Shown here: positions 30,312 to 37,769 of the stretch, piece after piece | Layout of the letters: every line of letters starts with the position of its first letter | Position numbering within the stretch: position 1 is the stretch's first letter | Origin: Rhodospirillales bacterium | Lineage (GTDB): Bacteria > Pseudomonadota > Alphaproteobacteria > Rhodospirillales > WMHbin7 | Assembly: GCA_016214125.1 (NCBI GenBank) | Contig: JACRPC010000050.1 | Location: forward strand, 1-39,206 | Reading direction: 5' to 3' | Length of the DNA stretch: 39,206 bases | Translations under genes and position numbers: made by a program | The notes under the pieces: generated by a model | Told to the model about the DNA's origin: nothing | Databases searched by the model: none | The model's input: the letters and a program-made list of their open reading frames with translations, nothing else

Positions 30312-30636
30312 CCCTCGGGTTGCGCTCGAGCAAATGCGCGACCATGTGCGCGAAATCCTGGCCTTTGCCGAGGGCCGGCAGCGACGCGATCTCGACATCG
30401 ATCGTCAATTCGAATTGGCCATGGTTCGGCTTCTTGAGATCATCGGCGAGGCCGCAACCCGGGTTCCCGGCGACCAGCGATCGGCTTATCCCGACATTCC
30501 TTGGTCGCAGTTGATCGGCCTTCGCAATCATCTGATCCACGGTTACGACAGCGTCGATCGCGATATCCTTTGGCGGATCGTCGTCGATGATCTTCCGAAA
30601 CCGATGACGGCGCTCGACGTCCTTCTTTCCGGCTAA
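30298..30636 (+). CDS. hepT: HepT-type HEPN toxin (DUF86)
   Basis: A 112-residue all-helical HEPN ribonuclease toxin. The active-site RX4HXY motif is complete: R76, H81, Y83 in LRNHLIHGYDSVD. In characterised HepT proteins the Tyr is AMPylated by MntA to silence RNase activity. The upstream helix carries FELAMVRLLEIIGEAATR, typical of DUF86. With mntA it forms a toxin-antitoxin module between carB and the aromatic-degradation SDR. Confidence 0.92.
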   Translation: MSRRNPRVALEQMRDHVREILAFAEGRQRRDLDIDRQFELAMVRLLEIIGEAATRVPGDQRSAYPDIPWSQLIGLRNHLIHGYDSVDRDILWRIVVDDLPKPMTALDVLLSG

Positions 30637-30680
30637 TCCCTCTCCCCATTGCGCCACGCTTTCGCCCCGGCTAAAGTCCG

Positions 30681-30696
30681 CTGAATATCCATTCAG
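30681..30696. promoter_or_regulatory. Palindrome upstream of SDR gene
   Basis: CTGAAT-ATCC-ATTCAG is a perfect 16-base palindrome ending 18 bases before the SDR start. Its TGAAT/ATTCA arms resemble those of the operator at 37625-37642 but with a shorter spacer. This suggests, without proving, control by a related TetR-type repressor. Confidence 0.4.
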
Positions 30697-30714
30697 TCAA
30701 CCCACGAGGTCCCC

Positions 30715-31503
30715 ATGAGCGCCCCTTCCCGTCCCCTTGCCGGCAAGCACGCGATCGTCACCGGCGCCAGCCGCGGCATCGGCCAGCGGGTGGCCGAGCT
30801 GATCGCCCAAGCCGGCGGCGACGTCACCCTGGTCGGGCGCGACACGGAAAGGCTGGAAGCCAACGCCGCCCAATTGATGCAGGCGCATGGGGTGAAGACC
30901 CTGGTGGCGGCGACCGACGTGGCCGATCCGCAAGCCATCGAGGCCACCTACGCCAAGGCAAGCCAGGCTTTGGGCGCGCCGGCCATCCTGGTCAACAACG
31001 CCGGCCAGGCGATCAGCGCGCCGGTGCACAAGACCGATCTCGAACTGTGGAACCGGATGATCGGCGTCAATCTGTCGGGCGTCTACATGTTCACCAAGGT
31101 GGCGCTGCCCGCCATGACCAAGGCCGGTTGGGGCCGGGTGGTCAATGTCGCCTCGACGGCGGGGCTGCGCGGCTACGCCTATGTCAGCGCCTATTGCGCC
31201 GCCAAACATGGCGTGATCGGGCTTACCCGCGCCGTGGCGCAGGAGGTGGCGATCAAGGGCGTCACCATCAACGCCGTCTGCCCCGGCTATGTCGACAGCG
31301 ACATGACCGACCACACGCTTAACAACATCATGAAGACCACCGGGCGGTCGCGCGAGGAGGCGCTGTCCAGCATCGTCGTCCACAATCCGCAGAAGCGCCT
31401 GGTCTCCACCGACGAGGTGGCGCAAGCGGTGCTGTGGCTTTGCCTGCCCAGCCAGGGCGCCATCAACGGCCAGGCCTTGGGCATCAATGGCGGCGAGGTC
31501 TAA
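30715..31503 (+). CDS. Short-chain dehydrogenase/reductase of an aryl-CoA pathway
   Basis: NAD(P)-dependent SDR, 262 residues. The cofactor motif is TGASRGIG, NNAG is intact, and the catalytic set is Ser in NVASTAG and Tyr-Lys in SAYCAAKHG. It resembles, from memory, the SDR that accompanies salicylyl-CoA/2-aminobenzoyl-CoA hydroxylase clusters in Proteobacteria, including the distinctive HNPQKRLVSTDEVAQAVLWLCLP tail. The other members of such a cluster lie at 34-37 kb. The gene is convergent with the rubrerythrin gene and overlaps it by 4 bases. Confidence 0.85.
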   Translation: MSAPSRPLAGKHAIVTGASRGIGQRVAELIAQAGGDVTLVGRDTERLEANAAQLMQAHGVKTLVAATDVADPQAIEATYAKASQALGAPAILVNNAGQAISAPVHKTDLELWNRMIGVNLSGVYMFTKVALPAMTKAGWGRVVNVASTAGLRGYAYVSAYCAAKHGVIGLTRAVAQEVAIKGVTINAVCPGYVDSDMTDHTLNNIMKTTGRSREEALSSIVVHNPQKRLVSTDEVAQAVLWLCLPSQGAINGQALGINGGEV

Positions 31504-32000
31504 CCGATCTCGGTATATTTCTCGCCCTTGACGCCGCAGACCGGGCAACTGTCAGGGGCTTCGCCGATCACCGTATGGCCGCAGACCGGGCAGATGCGAA
31601 GCGCATCGGCGGGAAGATCGCGCCCGGCCCGCACCGCGTCCAGGGCCGCCTTGAACAGGACGTGGTGGACCTTCTCGACTTCGAGGGCCTGGCTCATCGA
31701 GCGCTCGGCCTTCTTGTGGCCCTCGGCCTTGGCCCGTGCCACCATCGGCGGGTACATGGTGGTGAATTCGTATTCCTCGCCGGCCAGCGCGTCGGCCAGA
31801 TTGACCTCGGTGCTTTTGACGCCGTCCATCGCCCGCAGATGGGCGTGGGCGTGCAACGTCTCGGCCGCCGCCACGGCACGGAACAGCCGGGCCACCTGGA
31901 GCTTGCCGTCGCGCTCCGCCTGCTCGGCGTAAGCCAGATATTTGCGGTTGGCCTGGGATTCGCCGGCGAAGGCGTCCTTGAGATCGTCCTGCGTGGTCAT
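31500..32000 (-). CDS. Rubrerythrin
   Basis: Non-heme diiron peroxidase of 166 residues, protecting against hydrogen peroxide under low oxygen. The ferritin-like part has FAGESQANRKYL (E14), AAAETLHAHAHL, and EVEKVHHVLF with its ExxH ligands. The C-terminal rubredoxin-like domain has CPVCGHTVIGEAPDSCPVCG, a complete Cys4 iron site. The length is typical. It stands at the left edge of the AT-rich island. Confidence 0.93.
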   Translation of the reverse strand: MTTQDDLKDAFAGESQANRKYLAYAEQAERDGKLQVARLFRAVAAAETLHAHAHLRAMDGVKSTEVNLADALAGEEYEFTTMYPPMVARAKAEGHKKAERSMSQALEVEKVHHVLFKAALDAVRAGRDLPADALRICPVCGHTVIGEAPDSCPVCGVKGEKYTEIG

Positions 32001-32308
32001 CCTCTCCCCCTTGAGATACCCGTTGCCGAAAGGCAGGTTCGGCCGGGTGGGGGATGGATGTCAAGATTTTGGCATCGCTATAATATTCATCATTCGAAAA
32101 TATCCTGGAGAAGGGTTTTTCGCATTGTGTCTCCATTTTTTCCTTGCCATTTCCCCATTTTCTACCTCCGCTTACCACCCAAACGAGAGCGGCAATTGAC
32201 TTTTGGTTGCGGGCGATTATCCTTGTGGGGAGATTCGTATGCTGTCATCAAGAATCATTTTGAATTTCCGATGGATTTTTTCTCTAAATTCAACGCCACG
32301 GGGGAAAA
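32001..32308. other. AT-rich gap at the left edge of the island
   Basis: A 308-base stretch without a convincing gene. GC content falls within it from host level to clearly AT-rich. It contains the rubrerythrin upstream region and the promoter proposed for the DUF262 operon. I found no tRNA, integrase or convincing direct repeat that would mark an insertion boundary. Confidence 0.7.
32196..32223 (+). promoter_or_regulatory. Candidate promoter of the DUF262-HEPN operon
   Basis: TTGACT (32196-32201) is followed after 16 bases by TATCCT (32218-32223), predicting a leader of about 80 bases before the DUF262 start. Confidence 0.4.
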
Positions 32309-33412
32309 ATGGGCGAAGACGTTCAAGTTGCTTCCAACGCAGGAGAAGTTGACGATTTTGATGAGGCTGCAGAGGTAATACAAACAGAATACTCAATCAC
32401 GTCCTATGGCGCTGACTATCCTGTCGATGGCCTTGTAAAGCGCCTTGGGCAGGGCGACATCATTATACCGCTTTTCAATTTGGAGCCGGAACCTGGGCAG
32501 TCTACTGTTGGCTTCCAAAGAGAATTTGTTTGGAAAAAATCACAGTGTGATAGGTTTATCGAGTCGTTGCTGCTCGGCTTGCCTGTTCCTGGTATTTTCC
32601 TGGTAAAAGAGTCAAATGGCAAACACCTTGTATTGGATGGGCAACAAAGATTAAGAACACTCCAACAATTTTATGAGGGCTTGTTCCAGGGGATTGAGTT
32701 TACGCTTGATAATGTTCAAAACAAGTGGAAAGGAAAGACATATAAAACGCTTCACCCTGATGACAGACGCCGCCTCGATGACAGCATTATACATGCAATT
32801 GTTGTCCGACAAGATGAGCCATCTGAAGATCAGAGTAGTATATACTTAATTTTTGAGCGCCTCAATTCGGGTGGCACATTATTACAGCCACAAGAAATTC
32901 GAGTCGCCCTATATCATGGACAATTTGCAGGCCTGCTTAGCGAGTTAAATTCTAACGAAAAATGGCGCAATCTTTATGGCAGAAAAAGCTCAAGGCTTAA
33001 AGACCTAGAATTAATATTAAGGTTCTTCGCTTTTTATTTCGAGTCAAATATATATAGGAGACCAATGAAGGAGTTTTTGAATAATTTTATGGCAAGTAAC
33101 AAGAATTGTACAAAATACTCTAACGAAATACTTAGTAATTTATTCAATAAGACGATTGATTTAATTCACGATAACATCGGACCAAGGGCATTTCGGCTTC
33201 GGAATGCCGTTAATGCCGCGTTACTTGATTCCATTATGGTTGGAATCGCTGTAAGGTTAAATAATGGACCTGATATTGTGTTAAATGATCTTGGCCAATC
33301 TTACCAAAATTTGCTAAAGGACCTTGATTATATCAAAGTTGTTGAAAAATCCACTGCTGATGAAGAAAATGTTAAGATGCGCCTTCAGTTAGCGATCAAA
33401 TATTTTAGCTGA
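32309..33412 (+). CDS. Stand-alone DUF262 (GmrSD N-terminal-like) protein
   Basis: A 367-residue cytoplasmic protein whose N-terminal two thirds match DUF262, the ParB/Srx-like NTP-binding domain of GmrS/GmrD and BrxU-type restriction enzymes. Motifs: FQREFVWKKSQ (69-79), IESLLLGLPVPGIFL (84-98), VLDGQQRLRTLQQF (108-121) with the catalytic DGQQR, then FERLNSGGTLLQPQEIRVALYHG (182-204). The remaining 160 residues are helical and have no HNH/DUF1524 nuclease motif, so the effector is probably the adjacent HEPN protein. GGGGAAAA precedes the ATG. Base composition is far below the host (28-37% GC in two sampled lines), pointing to horizontal acquisition. Confidence 0.88.
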   Translation: MGEDVQVASNAGEVDDFDEAAEVIQTEYSITSYGADYPVDGLVKRLGQGDIIIPLFNLEPEPGQSTVGFQREFVWKKSQCDRFIESLLLGLPVPGIFLVKESNGKHLVLDGQQRLRTLQQFYEGLFQGIEFTLDNVQNKWKGKTYKTLHPDDRRRLDDSIIHAIVVRQDEPSEDQSSIYLIFERLNSGGTLLQPQEIRVALYHGQFAGLLSELNSNEKWRNLYGRKSSRLKDLELILRFFAFYFESNIYRRPMKEFLNNFMASNKNCTKYSNEILSNLFNKTIDLIHDNIGPRAFRLRNAVNAALLDSIMVGIAVRLNNGPDIVLNDLGQSYQNLLKDLDYIKVVEKSTADEENVKMRLQLAIKYFS

Positions 33413-33417
33413 CTCCA

Positions 33418-33912
33418 ATGAATGGAAGAGCAAAAGTTCACAGCTTACAGAAACGTCTTGATGCAGCCTTTGCACGGGCTATAGCATCTTCCAGTGATCT
33501 TGAGGTTCAGTCGGATTATGCCAAATACCTTTGTGTACTTGTCTCAGGATTTCTCGAAAATGCTATTACAGAGCTAATCGTATATTATGCCCAGAATAGA
33601 AGCGCGCCAGAAGTTTCAAACTTTGTTGAGAAGCAGTTGGACCATTGGACAAACCCGAATACTGAAAAAATTGCCCAGCTTTTTGGACAGTTTAGCTCCG
33701 ATTGGTTTAAAGTCATAACAAGTCAATTGGTTGACGAAAAAAAGGATTGCATTAATAGCCTCGTATCTCTTCGGCACAAAATTGCGCATGGAGAGTCAGT
33801 TGGAACCTCACTTTCACAAATAAAAAAATATTACAAAACCGTCCAAGATGTGGTGGAATTTCTATCAGATATTGTTGATCCTCGGAGTCCAACCAGTCAA
33901 ATTCGATTTTAG
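33418..33912 (+). CDS. HEPN-domain protein (RiboL-PSP-HEPN-like), putative RNase effector
   Basis: A 164-residue all-alpha protein. The HEPN motif RX4H is intact at R119 and H124 (SLRHKIAHGES). Upstream is the conserved helix YAKYLCVLVSGFLENAITELIVYYAQN (35-61). The pattern NxEKIAQLFGQFSSDW and the IKKYYKTVQDVVEFL tail suit the RiboL-PSP-HEPN or MAE_28990-like groups. HEPN proteins of this kind usually cleave RNA. It begins 5 bases after the DUF262 stop and shares its low GC, so the two form one operon and probably one system. Confidence 0.87.
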   Translation: MNGRAKVHSLQKRLDAAFARAIASSSDLEVQSDYAKYLCVLVSGFLENAITELIVYYAQNRSAPEVSNFVEKQLDHWTNPNTEKIAQLFGQFSSDWFKVITSQLVDEKKDCINSLVSLRHKIAHGESVGTSLSQIKKYYKTVQDVVEFLSDIVDPRSPTSQIRF

Positions 33913-34041
33913 GTTGCATTTGATGCCGGGTCGGTGGCGGAAATATGTGCTCTCTGTAGCCGCGCGACTCGGTGACGCAGCCAAATTAAACATCCGGCGC
34001 GCCGCGCCCTCACCGGTCAGCGCCAACAATCCCCGCCCCCC

Positions 34042-35214
34042 CTACCCCTCGCCCGACAGCACCCGCCCGGCGATGATCAGCTTTTGGACCTCGCTGGCGC
34101 CCTCATAGATGCGCAGCGCCCGGATCTCCCGATAAAGCCGTTCCACCGGCACGCCCTTGACGACGCCCAGCCCGCCCCAGATCTGCACGGCGCGGTCGAT
34201 CACCCGCTGCGCCGCTTCGGTGGCGAACAGCTTGGCCATCGAGGATTCGCGGGTCACCCGCTGTTTCAGCACGTCCTTGGTCCAGGCCGAGCGGTAGACC
34301 AACAGCGCCGAGGCGTCGATCTCGACCGCGCTGTCGGCCAGCCGGTCCTGGGTGATCTGGAATTCGCCCAGCGTGTGGCCGAACAGCTTGCGCCGGTTGG
34401 CGCGCTCGACCGCCTCGTCCAAGGCCCGCCTTGCAAAGCCCAGCGCGGCGGCGCCCACCGTGGTGCGGAAGATATCGAGCGTCGCCATGGCGATCTTGAA
34501 GCCCTGGCCGGTCTGGCCGACCAGACGGTCGGCCGGAATGCGGCAGTTCTTGAACAAAAGCGAGCCCAGGGGATGGGGCGCGATGACGTCGATGAATTCC
34601 GAGACCGAGAAGCCGGGATCGGTGGGCTCGACGATGAAGGCCGACAGGCCCTTGGCGCCCGGCGCCTCGCCGGTGCGGGCGAAGACGACATAGAGCCCGG
34701 CGACGCCGGCGTTGGAAATCCAGGTCTTGCCGCCGTTCAGCACCCAATGATCGCCGTCCTGCACCGCCGTGGTGGCGAGCGAGGCGACATCGGAGCCGGC
34801 TTCCTTTTCGGAAAGCGCGAAGGCCGACAGGCATTCGCCCTTGATCACCTTGGGCAGCCAGTGGGCCTGCTGGGCGGGCGAGCCGAACAGGCTCACCGGT
34901 CCGGTGCCCAGGCCCTGCATGGCGAAGACGAAATCGGCCAGCCCGGCATGGCGGGCCAGGATTTCGCGCCCGATGGCGATCGAGCGCGCATCCATGACCT
35001 CGCCCTTGGGCCCGGCAACGCAATGAGCCAGGAAGCCGGCCTTGCCCAAGGCCTGGGCAAGATTGCGGCACGATTTCGCCAGCTCCTCTTGTTCCTCCTT
35101 CTCGCTGACCACCACTTTGGGAAGCTCGTTCTGGGCCCAGCTTTCCAGCCGGGCGGCCAGATCGCGGTGGCGTTCCTCGAAGAACGGCCAGCCGAGATAG
35201 GAGGTCTCTGCCAT
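34042..35214 (-). CDS. Acyl-CoA dehydrogenase of an aryl-CoA pathway
   Basis: FAD-dependent acyl-CoA dehydrogenase, 390 residues. It has the usual three domains: helical N-terminus, a beta domain with CLSAFALSEKEAGSDVASL and GGKTWISNAGVAGLYVVFART, and a helical C-terminus ending YREIRALRIYEGASEVQKLIIAGRVL. The Glu in YEGASEVQ is the expected catalytic base. It opens with SYLGWPFFEERHRDLA. The ATG overlaps the preceding stop by one base (TGATG). It would oxidise a CoA-linked ring-derived intermediate with electrons passed to ETF. Confidence 0.9.
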   Translation of the reverse strand: MAETSYLGWPFFEERHRDLAARLESWAQNELPKVVVSEKEEQEELAKSCRNLAQALGKAGFLAHCVAGPKGEVMDARSIAIGREILARHAGLADFVFAMQGLGTGPVSLFGSPAQQAHWLPKVIKGECLSAFALSEKEAGSDVASLATTAVQDGDHWVLNGGKTWISNAGVAGLYVVFARTGEAPGAKGLSAFIVEPTDPGFSVSEFIDVIAPHPLGSLLFKNCRIPADRLVGQTGQGFKIAMATLDIFRTTVGAAALGFARRALDEAVERANRRKLFGHTLGEFQITQDRLADSAVEIDASALLVYRSAWTKDVLKQRVTRESSMAKLFATEAAQRVIDRAVQIWGGLGVVKGVPVERLYREIRALRIYEGASEVQKLIIAGRVLSGEG

Positions 35215-36032
35215 CAGTTCCCCTCGAAGACCGGAGTCTTCTTGCCGACGAAGGCGTGATAGGCGCGATGGAAGTCCTTGGTCTGCATGCAGATGGCCTG
35301 CGCCTGGGCCTCGGCCTCGATGCACTCGCCCAGACCCGAATTCCATTCCTGCCACAGCATGGTCTTGGTCATCATGTGGCCGAAGGTGGGGCCGTCGGCC
35401 AGGGTCTTGGCCATGGCGATCGCCTCGGCCAGCACCTTGTCGGGCTCGACCAAGCGGTTGTAGAAGCCGAAGCGCTCGGCCTCGTCACCCGGCATGATGC
35501 GGCCGGTGTAGAGCAGGTCGGCGGCGCGCGACAGACCGATCAGGCGAGGCAGAAGCGTGCAGGCGCCCATGTCGGCGCCGGCCAGGCCGACGCGGACGAA
35601 GAGGAAGGCGACCCGGCTCTTCGGCGTGCCGAAGCGCATGTCGGAACCGCAGGCGATCATCGCCCCGGCGCCGGTGCAGATGCCGTCGATGGCGGCGACG
35701 ATCGGCTGCGGGCAGGCGCGCATCGCCTTGACCAGATCGCCGGTCATGCGGGTGAATTCCAAGAGGCCCGGCATGTCCATCTTGATCAGGGGGCCGATGA
35801 TCTCGTGCACGTCGCCGCCCGAGCAGAAATTGCCGCCGTCGCCGGTGAAGACCACCGACTTGATGTCGCTGGCGTAGCACAGCTCGCGGAAGTAATCGCG
35901 CAGCTCGCCGTAGGAATCGAGCGTCAGCGGATTCTTCTTCTCGGGGCGGTTCAAGGTGATGATCGCCACCTTGCCGTCGACCGCGTATTTGAAGTGGGTG
36001 GCCTTGTAGTCGGCGGCCTTGAAGGTCTTCAT
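35214..36032 (-). CDS. Atypical crotonase-fold enzyme lacking hydratase glutamates
   Basis: Enoyl-CoA hydratase/isomerase-family protein of 272 residues. The CoA-binding and oxyanion-hole segments are present ([12 protein letters not shown] at 68-78, GICTGAGAM at 118-125). The two glutamates used by ordinary hydratases are missing: M125 stands where the first should be, and the region LFVRVGLAG has no Glu for the second. It therefore probably does another reaction, such as hydrolytic or isomerising steps on a ring-derived CoA ester. It resembles the crotonase of salicylyl-CoA/2-aminobenzoyl-CoA clusters, including the C-terminal [23 protein letters not shown] precedes the ATG. Confidence 0.88.
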   Translation of the reverse strand: MKTFKAADYKATHFKYAVDGKVAIITLNRPEKKNPLTLDSYGELRDYFRELCYASDIKSVVFTGDGGNFCSGGDVHEIIGPLIKMDMPGLLEFTRMTGDLVKAMRACPQPIVAAIDGICTGAGAMIACGSDMRFGTPKSRVAFLFVRVGLAGADMGACTLLPRLIGLSRAADLLYTGRIMPGDEAERFGFYNRLVEPDKVLAEAIAMAKTLADGPTFGHMMTKTMLWQEWNSGLGECIEAEAQAQAICMQTKDFHRAYHAFVGKKTPVFEGN

Positions 36033-36057
36033 GATGGTGTCCTCTCGTTGCGAAGGG

Positions 36058-36801
36058 TTAGCCGGCCATCGTCAGGCCGCCCGAGACGCTCAGGATCTGG
36101 CCGGTCACGTAGTCGGATTGGGGCGAGGCGAAATAGACCACGGCCTGGGCCACTTCGCGGGGCTGGGCCAGACGGCGCATCGGAATCGCCTTGATGAAGG
36201 GCTCCTTGAGCTTGTCGGGAACCTCGGCCCAAAGGGGCGTGTCGGTCGGGCCGGGGCAGACGCAATTGACATGCACGTTGTGGCGCGCCCCTTCGCGGGC
36301 CAGCGATTTGGTGAAGGCGATCAGGCCGCCCTTGGCGCCGGAATAGACCGTCTCGCCCAGCGAGCCGACGCGGCCGGCGTCGCTCGAGATGTTGACGATC
36401 TTGCCCTGCTTCCTTTCGATCATCTGGCCGAAAACGGCGCGCACCATCTTCATCGGGCCGATGAAGTTGAGCCCGATCACCTTGTCCCAGAAGGCCATGT
36501 CGTTTTCAAGGAACGGCATGCTCTTCGACCAGCCGGCGCCGTTGACCAGGATGTCGAGCGGCCCCTTGGCCAGCACCGCCTTGGCGAAGGCGTCGATCGA
36601 GGCGTCCTTGGTGACGTCGAGTTCCTGGAAGGTCGCCTTCTGGCCCTTGGCGCGGATGGCGGCGGCCACCGCTTCGCCCTTTTCCTTGTTGAGGTCGCCG
36701 ATGAAGACCTCGGCGCCGGCCTCGGCCAGAAGTTCGGCGCAGGCCTGGGCGATGCCCGAGGCGCCGCCGGTGACGATCGCGTGCTTGCCGTTGAGACTCA
36801 T
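36058..36801 (-). CDS. BadH-like short-chain dehydrogenase
   Basis: SDR of 247 residues, similar to BadH, the 2-hydroxycyclohexanecarboxyl-CoA dehydrogenase of Rhodopseudomonas. The cofactor site is TGGASGIA (with the final G replaced by A), then [30 protein letters not shown] with the catalytic Ser-Tyr-Lys, and the tail [20 protein letters not shown] is the likely cofactor because D35 follows the second strand. AAGGAG is 8 bases before the start. It lies in the middle of a four-gene operon with two crotonases and a dehydrogenase. Confidence 0.9.
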   Translation of the reverse strand: MSLNGKHAIVTGGASGIAQACAELLAEAGAEVFIGDLNKEKGEAVAAAIRAKGQKATFQELDVTKDASIDAFAKAVLAKGPLDILVNGAGWSKSMPFLENDMAFWDKVIGLNFIGPMKMVRAVFGQMIERKQGKIVNISSDAGRVGSLGETVYSGAKGGLIAFTKSLAREGARHNVHVNCVCPGPTDTPLWAEVPDKLKEPFIKAIPMRRLAQPREVAQAVVYFASPQSDYVTGQILSVSGGLTMAG

Positions 36802-36821
36802 GTTCCTACTCCTTGGTTAGA

Positions 36822-37583
36822 TCATTTCTTCGCGGATTTTTCGAGAAAGGCGGAAACCCGGGCGCGGGATTCCGGATGATCCTGAAGGCGGCGGGTCGCC
36901 GCCAGCTCCTCCTCGAATCCATGGTCGCCGGGCACCGCCGACATCGCCATGCAGCGCTTGGCCTGGGCAAGCGCCGCCGGCACGAAGCCGCCCAGCTTCT
37001 GGGCTAAGGCGGCCGAGGCGGCGGGAAGCTCGGCCTTGGGGGCGGAATAATGGACCATGCCCAACGCCTGGGCCTCCTTGCCGGTCGGCGTCTCGCCGGC
37101 CAGGATGACCTTGGCGGCGGTGTTGGCGCCCAACAAGCGGGGCAGGCGCTGAGTGCCGCCGGCGCCGGGCAGCAGGCCCAGATTCATCTCGGGCAAACCG
37201 ACCCGCACCTCATCGGCGGCGTAGCGGAAGTCGCAAGACAGCGCCAATTCGAAGCCGCCGCCCAGGGCAGCGCCGCCGATCTCGGCCACCGAGATTTGCG
37301 GCAGGGCCTCGATGCGGAAGAACAGGGTCTGCAGCCGGCGCACCTGGGCGATCATCTGATCGCCGCCGCCCGGCGTGTTCATGGTCTCGCTCATATAGGC
37401 CAGATCGAAGCCGGCGCAGAAGGTCTTCTGGTCGCTTCGGATGTGCAGAACGGCGATGTCCTTGCCCACCAGCCCATCCAAGACGCCGTTGAAGGCGTCG
37501 ATCCAGGCGGCGTTGATGGCGTTCACCGGCGGGCGCTGCATGGTCAGTTCCAGCACGCGGCCTTTCACTTCGGTCTTCATCAT
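36822..37583 (-). CDS. Enoyl-CoA hydratase/isomerase
   Basis: Crotonase-family enzyme of 253 residues, first gene of the operon. Unlike the second crotonase it keeps both catalytic glutamates, one in GGGFELALSCDF and one in GLPEMNLGLLPGAGGTQRL, so it can hydrate or dehydrate an enoyl-CoA. The C-terminal helices carry the usual QAKRCM segment. Start is the first of two adjacent ATGs, with AGGGGAAG upstream. A much longer frame back to 38687 is only chance openness over the radical SAM gene on the other strand. Confidence 0.92.
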   Translation of the reverse strand: MMKTEVKGRVLELTMQRPPVNAINAAWIDAFNGVLDGLVGKDIAVLHIRSDQKTFCAGFDLAYMSETMNTPGGGDQMIAQVRRLQTLFFRIEALPQISVAEIGGAALGGGFELALSCDFRYAADEVRVGLPEMNLGLLPGAGGTQRLPRLLGANTAAKVILAGETPTGKEAQALGMVHYSAPKAELPAASAALAQKLGGFVPAALAQAKRCMAMSAVPGDHGFEEELAATRRLQDHPESRARVSAFLEKSAKK

Positions 37584-37624
37584 GTCCGTTCTTCCCCTGG
37601 CTTGACCCCTGGCTCGGCGAGAGG

Positions 37625-37642
37625 TGAATGATTGTTCATTCG
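37625..37642. promoter_or_regulatory. TetR/FadR-type operator
   Basis: TGAATGA-TTGT-TCATTCG. The inner 16 bases (37626-37641) are a perfect inverted repeat. It agrees with the Bacillus FadR consensus TGAATGA-N4-TCATTCA at all but the last fixed base. It overlaps the -10 of the promoter for the crotonase operon, so repression that is lifted by an acyl-CoA is the expected mechanism. The repressor gene is not in the window. Confidence 0.65.
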
Positions 37643-37657
37643 CATTCGCCTTGTCAA
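37628..37657 (-). promoter_or_regulatory. Promoter of the aryl-CoA operon
   Basis: On the minus strand TTGACA (37657-37652) is a perfect -35, followed after 18 bases by AATCAT (37633-37628). The start codon of the first gene is at 37583. The -10 lies within the operator palindrome. Confidence 0.55.
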
Positions 37658-37692
37658 GCCGACTTTTCCCAAGAACCACCGTCGCCGGACCG

Positions 37693-37710
37693 TGACTGGA
37701 CGGACAGTCA
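37693..37710. promoter_or_regulatory. Second palindrome in the divergent gap
   Basis: TGACTG-N6-CAGTCA is a perfect 6-base inverted repeat, 60 bases before the radical SAM start. In addition CTTGTCAAGC occurs twice in direct orientation (37650-37659 and 37723-37732), 73 bases apart; the second copy is part of the palindrome GCTTGTCAAGC. One or more regulators may bind this gap. Confidence 0.4.
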
Positions 37711-37769
37711 TTGACTGCCCGGCTTGTCAAGCGGTTGCCCGGTTTCCACCTTCGGCCCACAATCGGCCG

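Noticed and set aside
32041-33940. Direct repeats bounding the AT-rich island (GCCGGGT on both sides)
   Set aside because: Only seven identical bases with poor extension; expected by chance in this GC-rich DNA.
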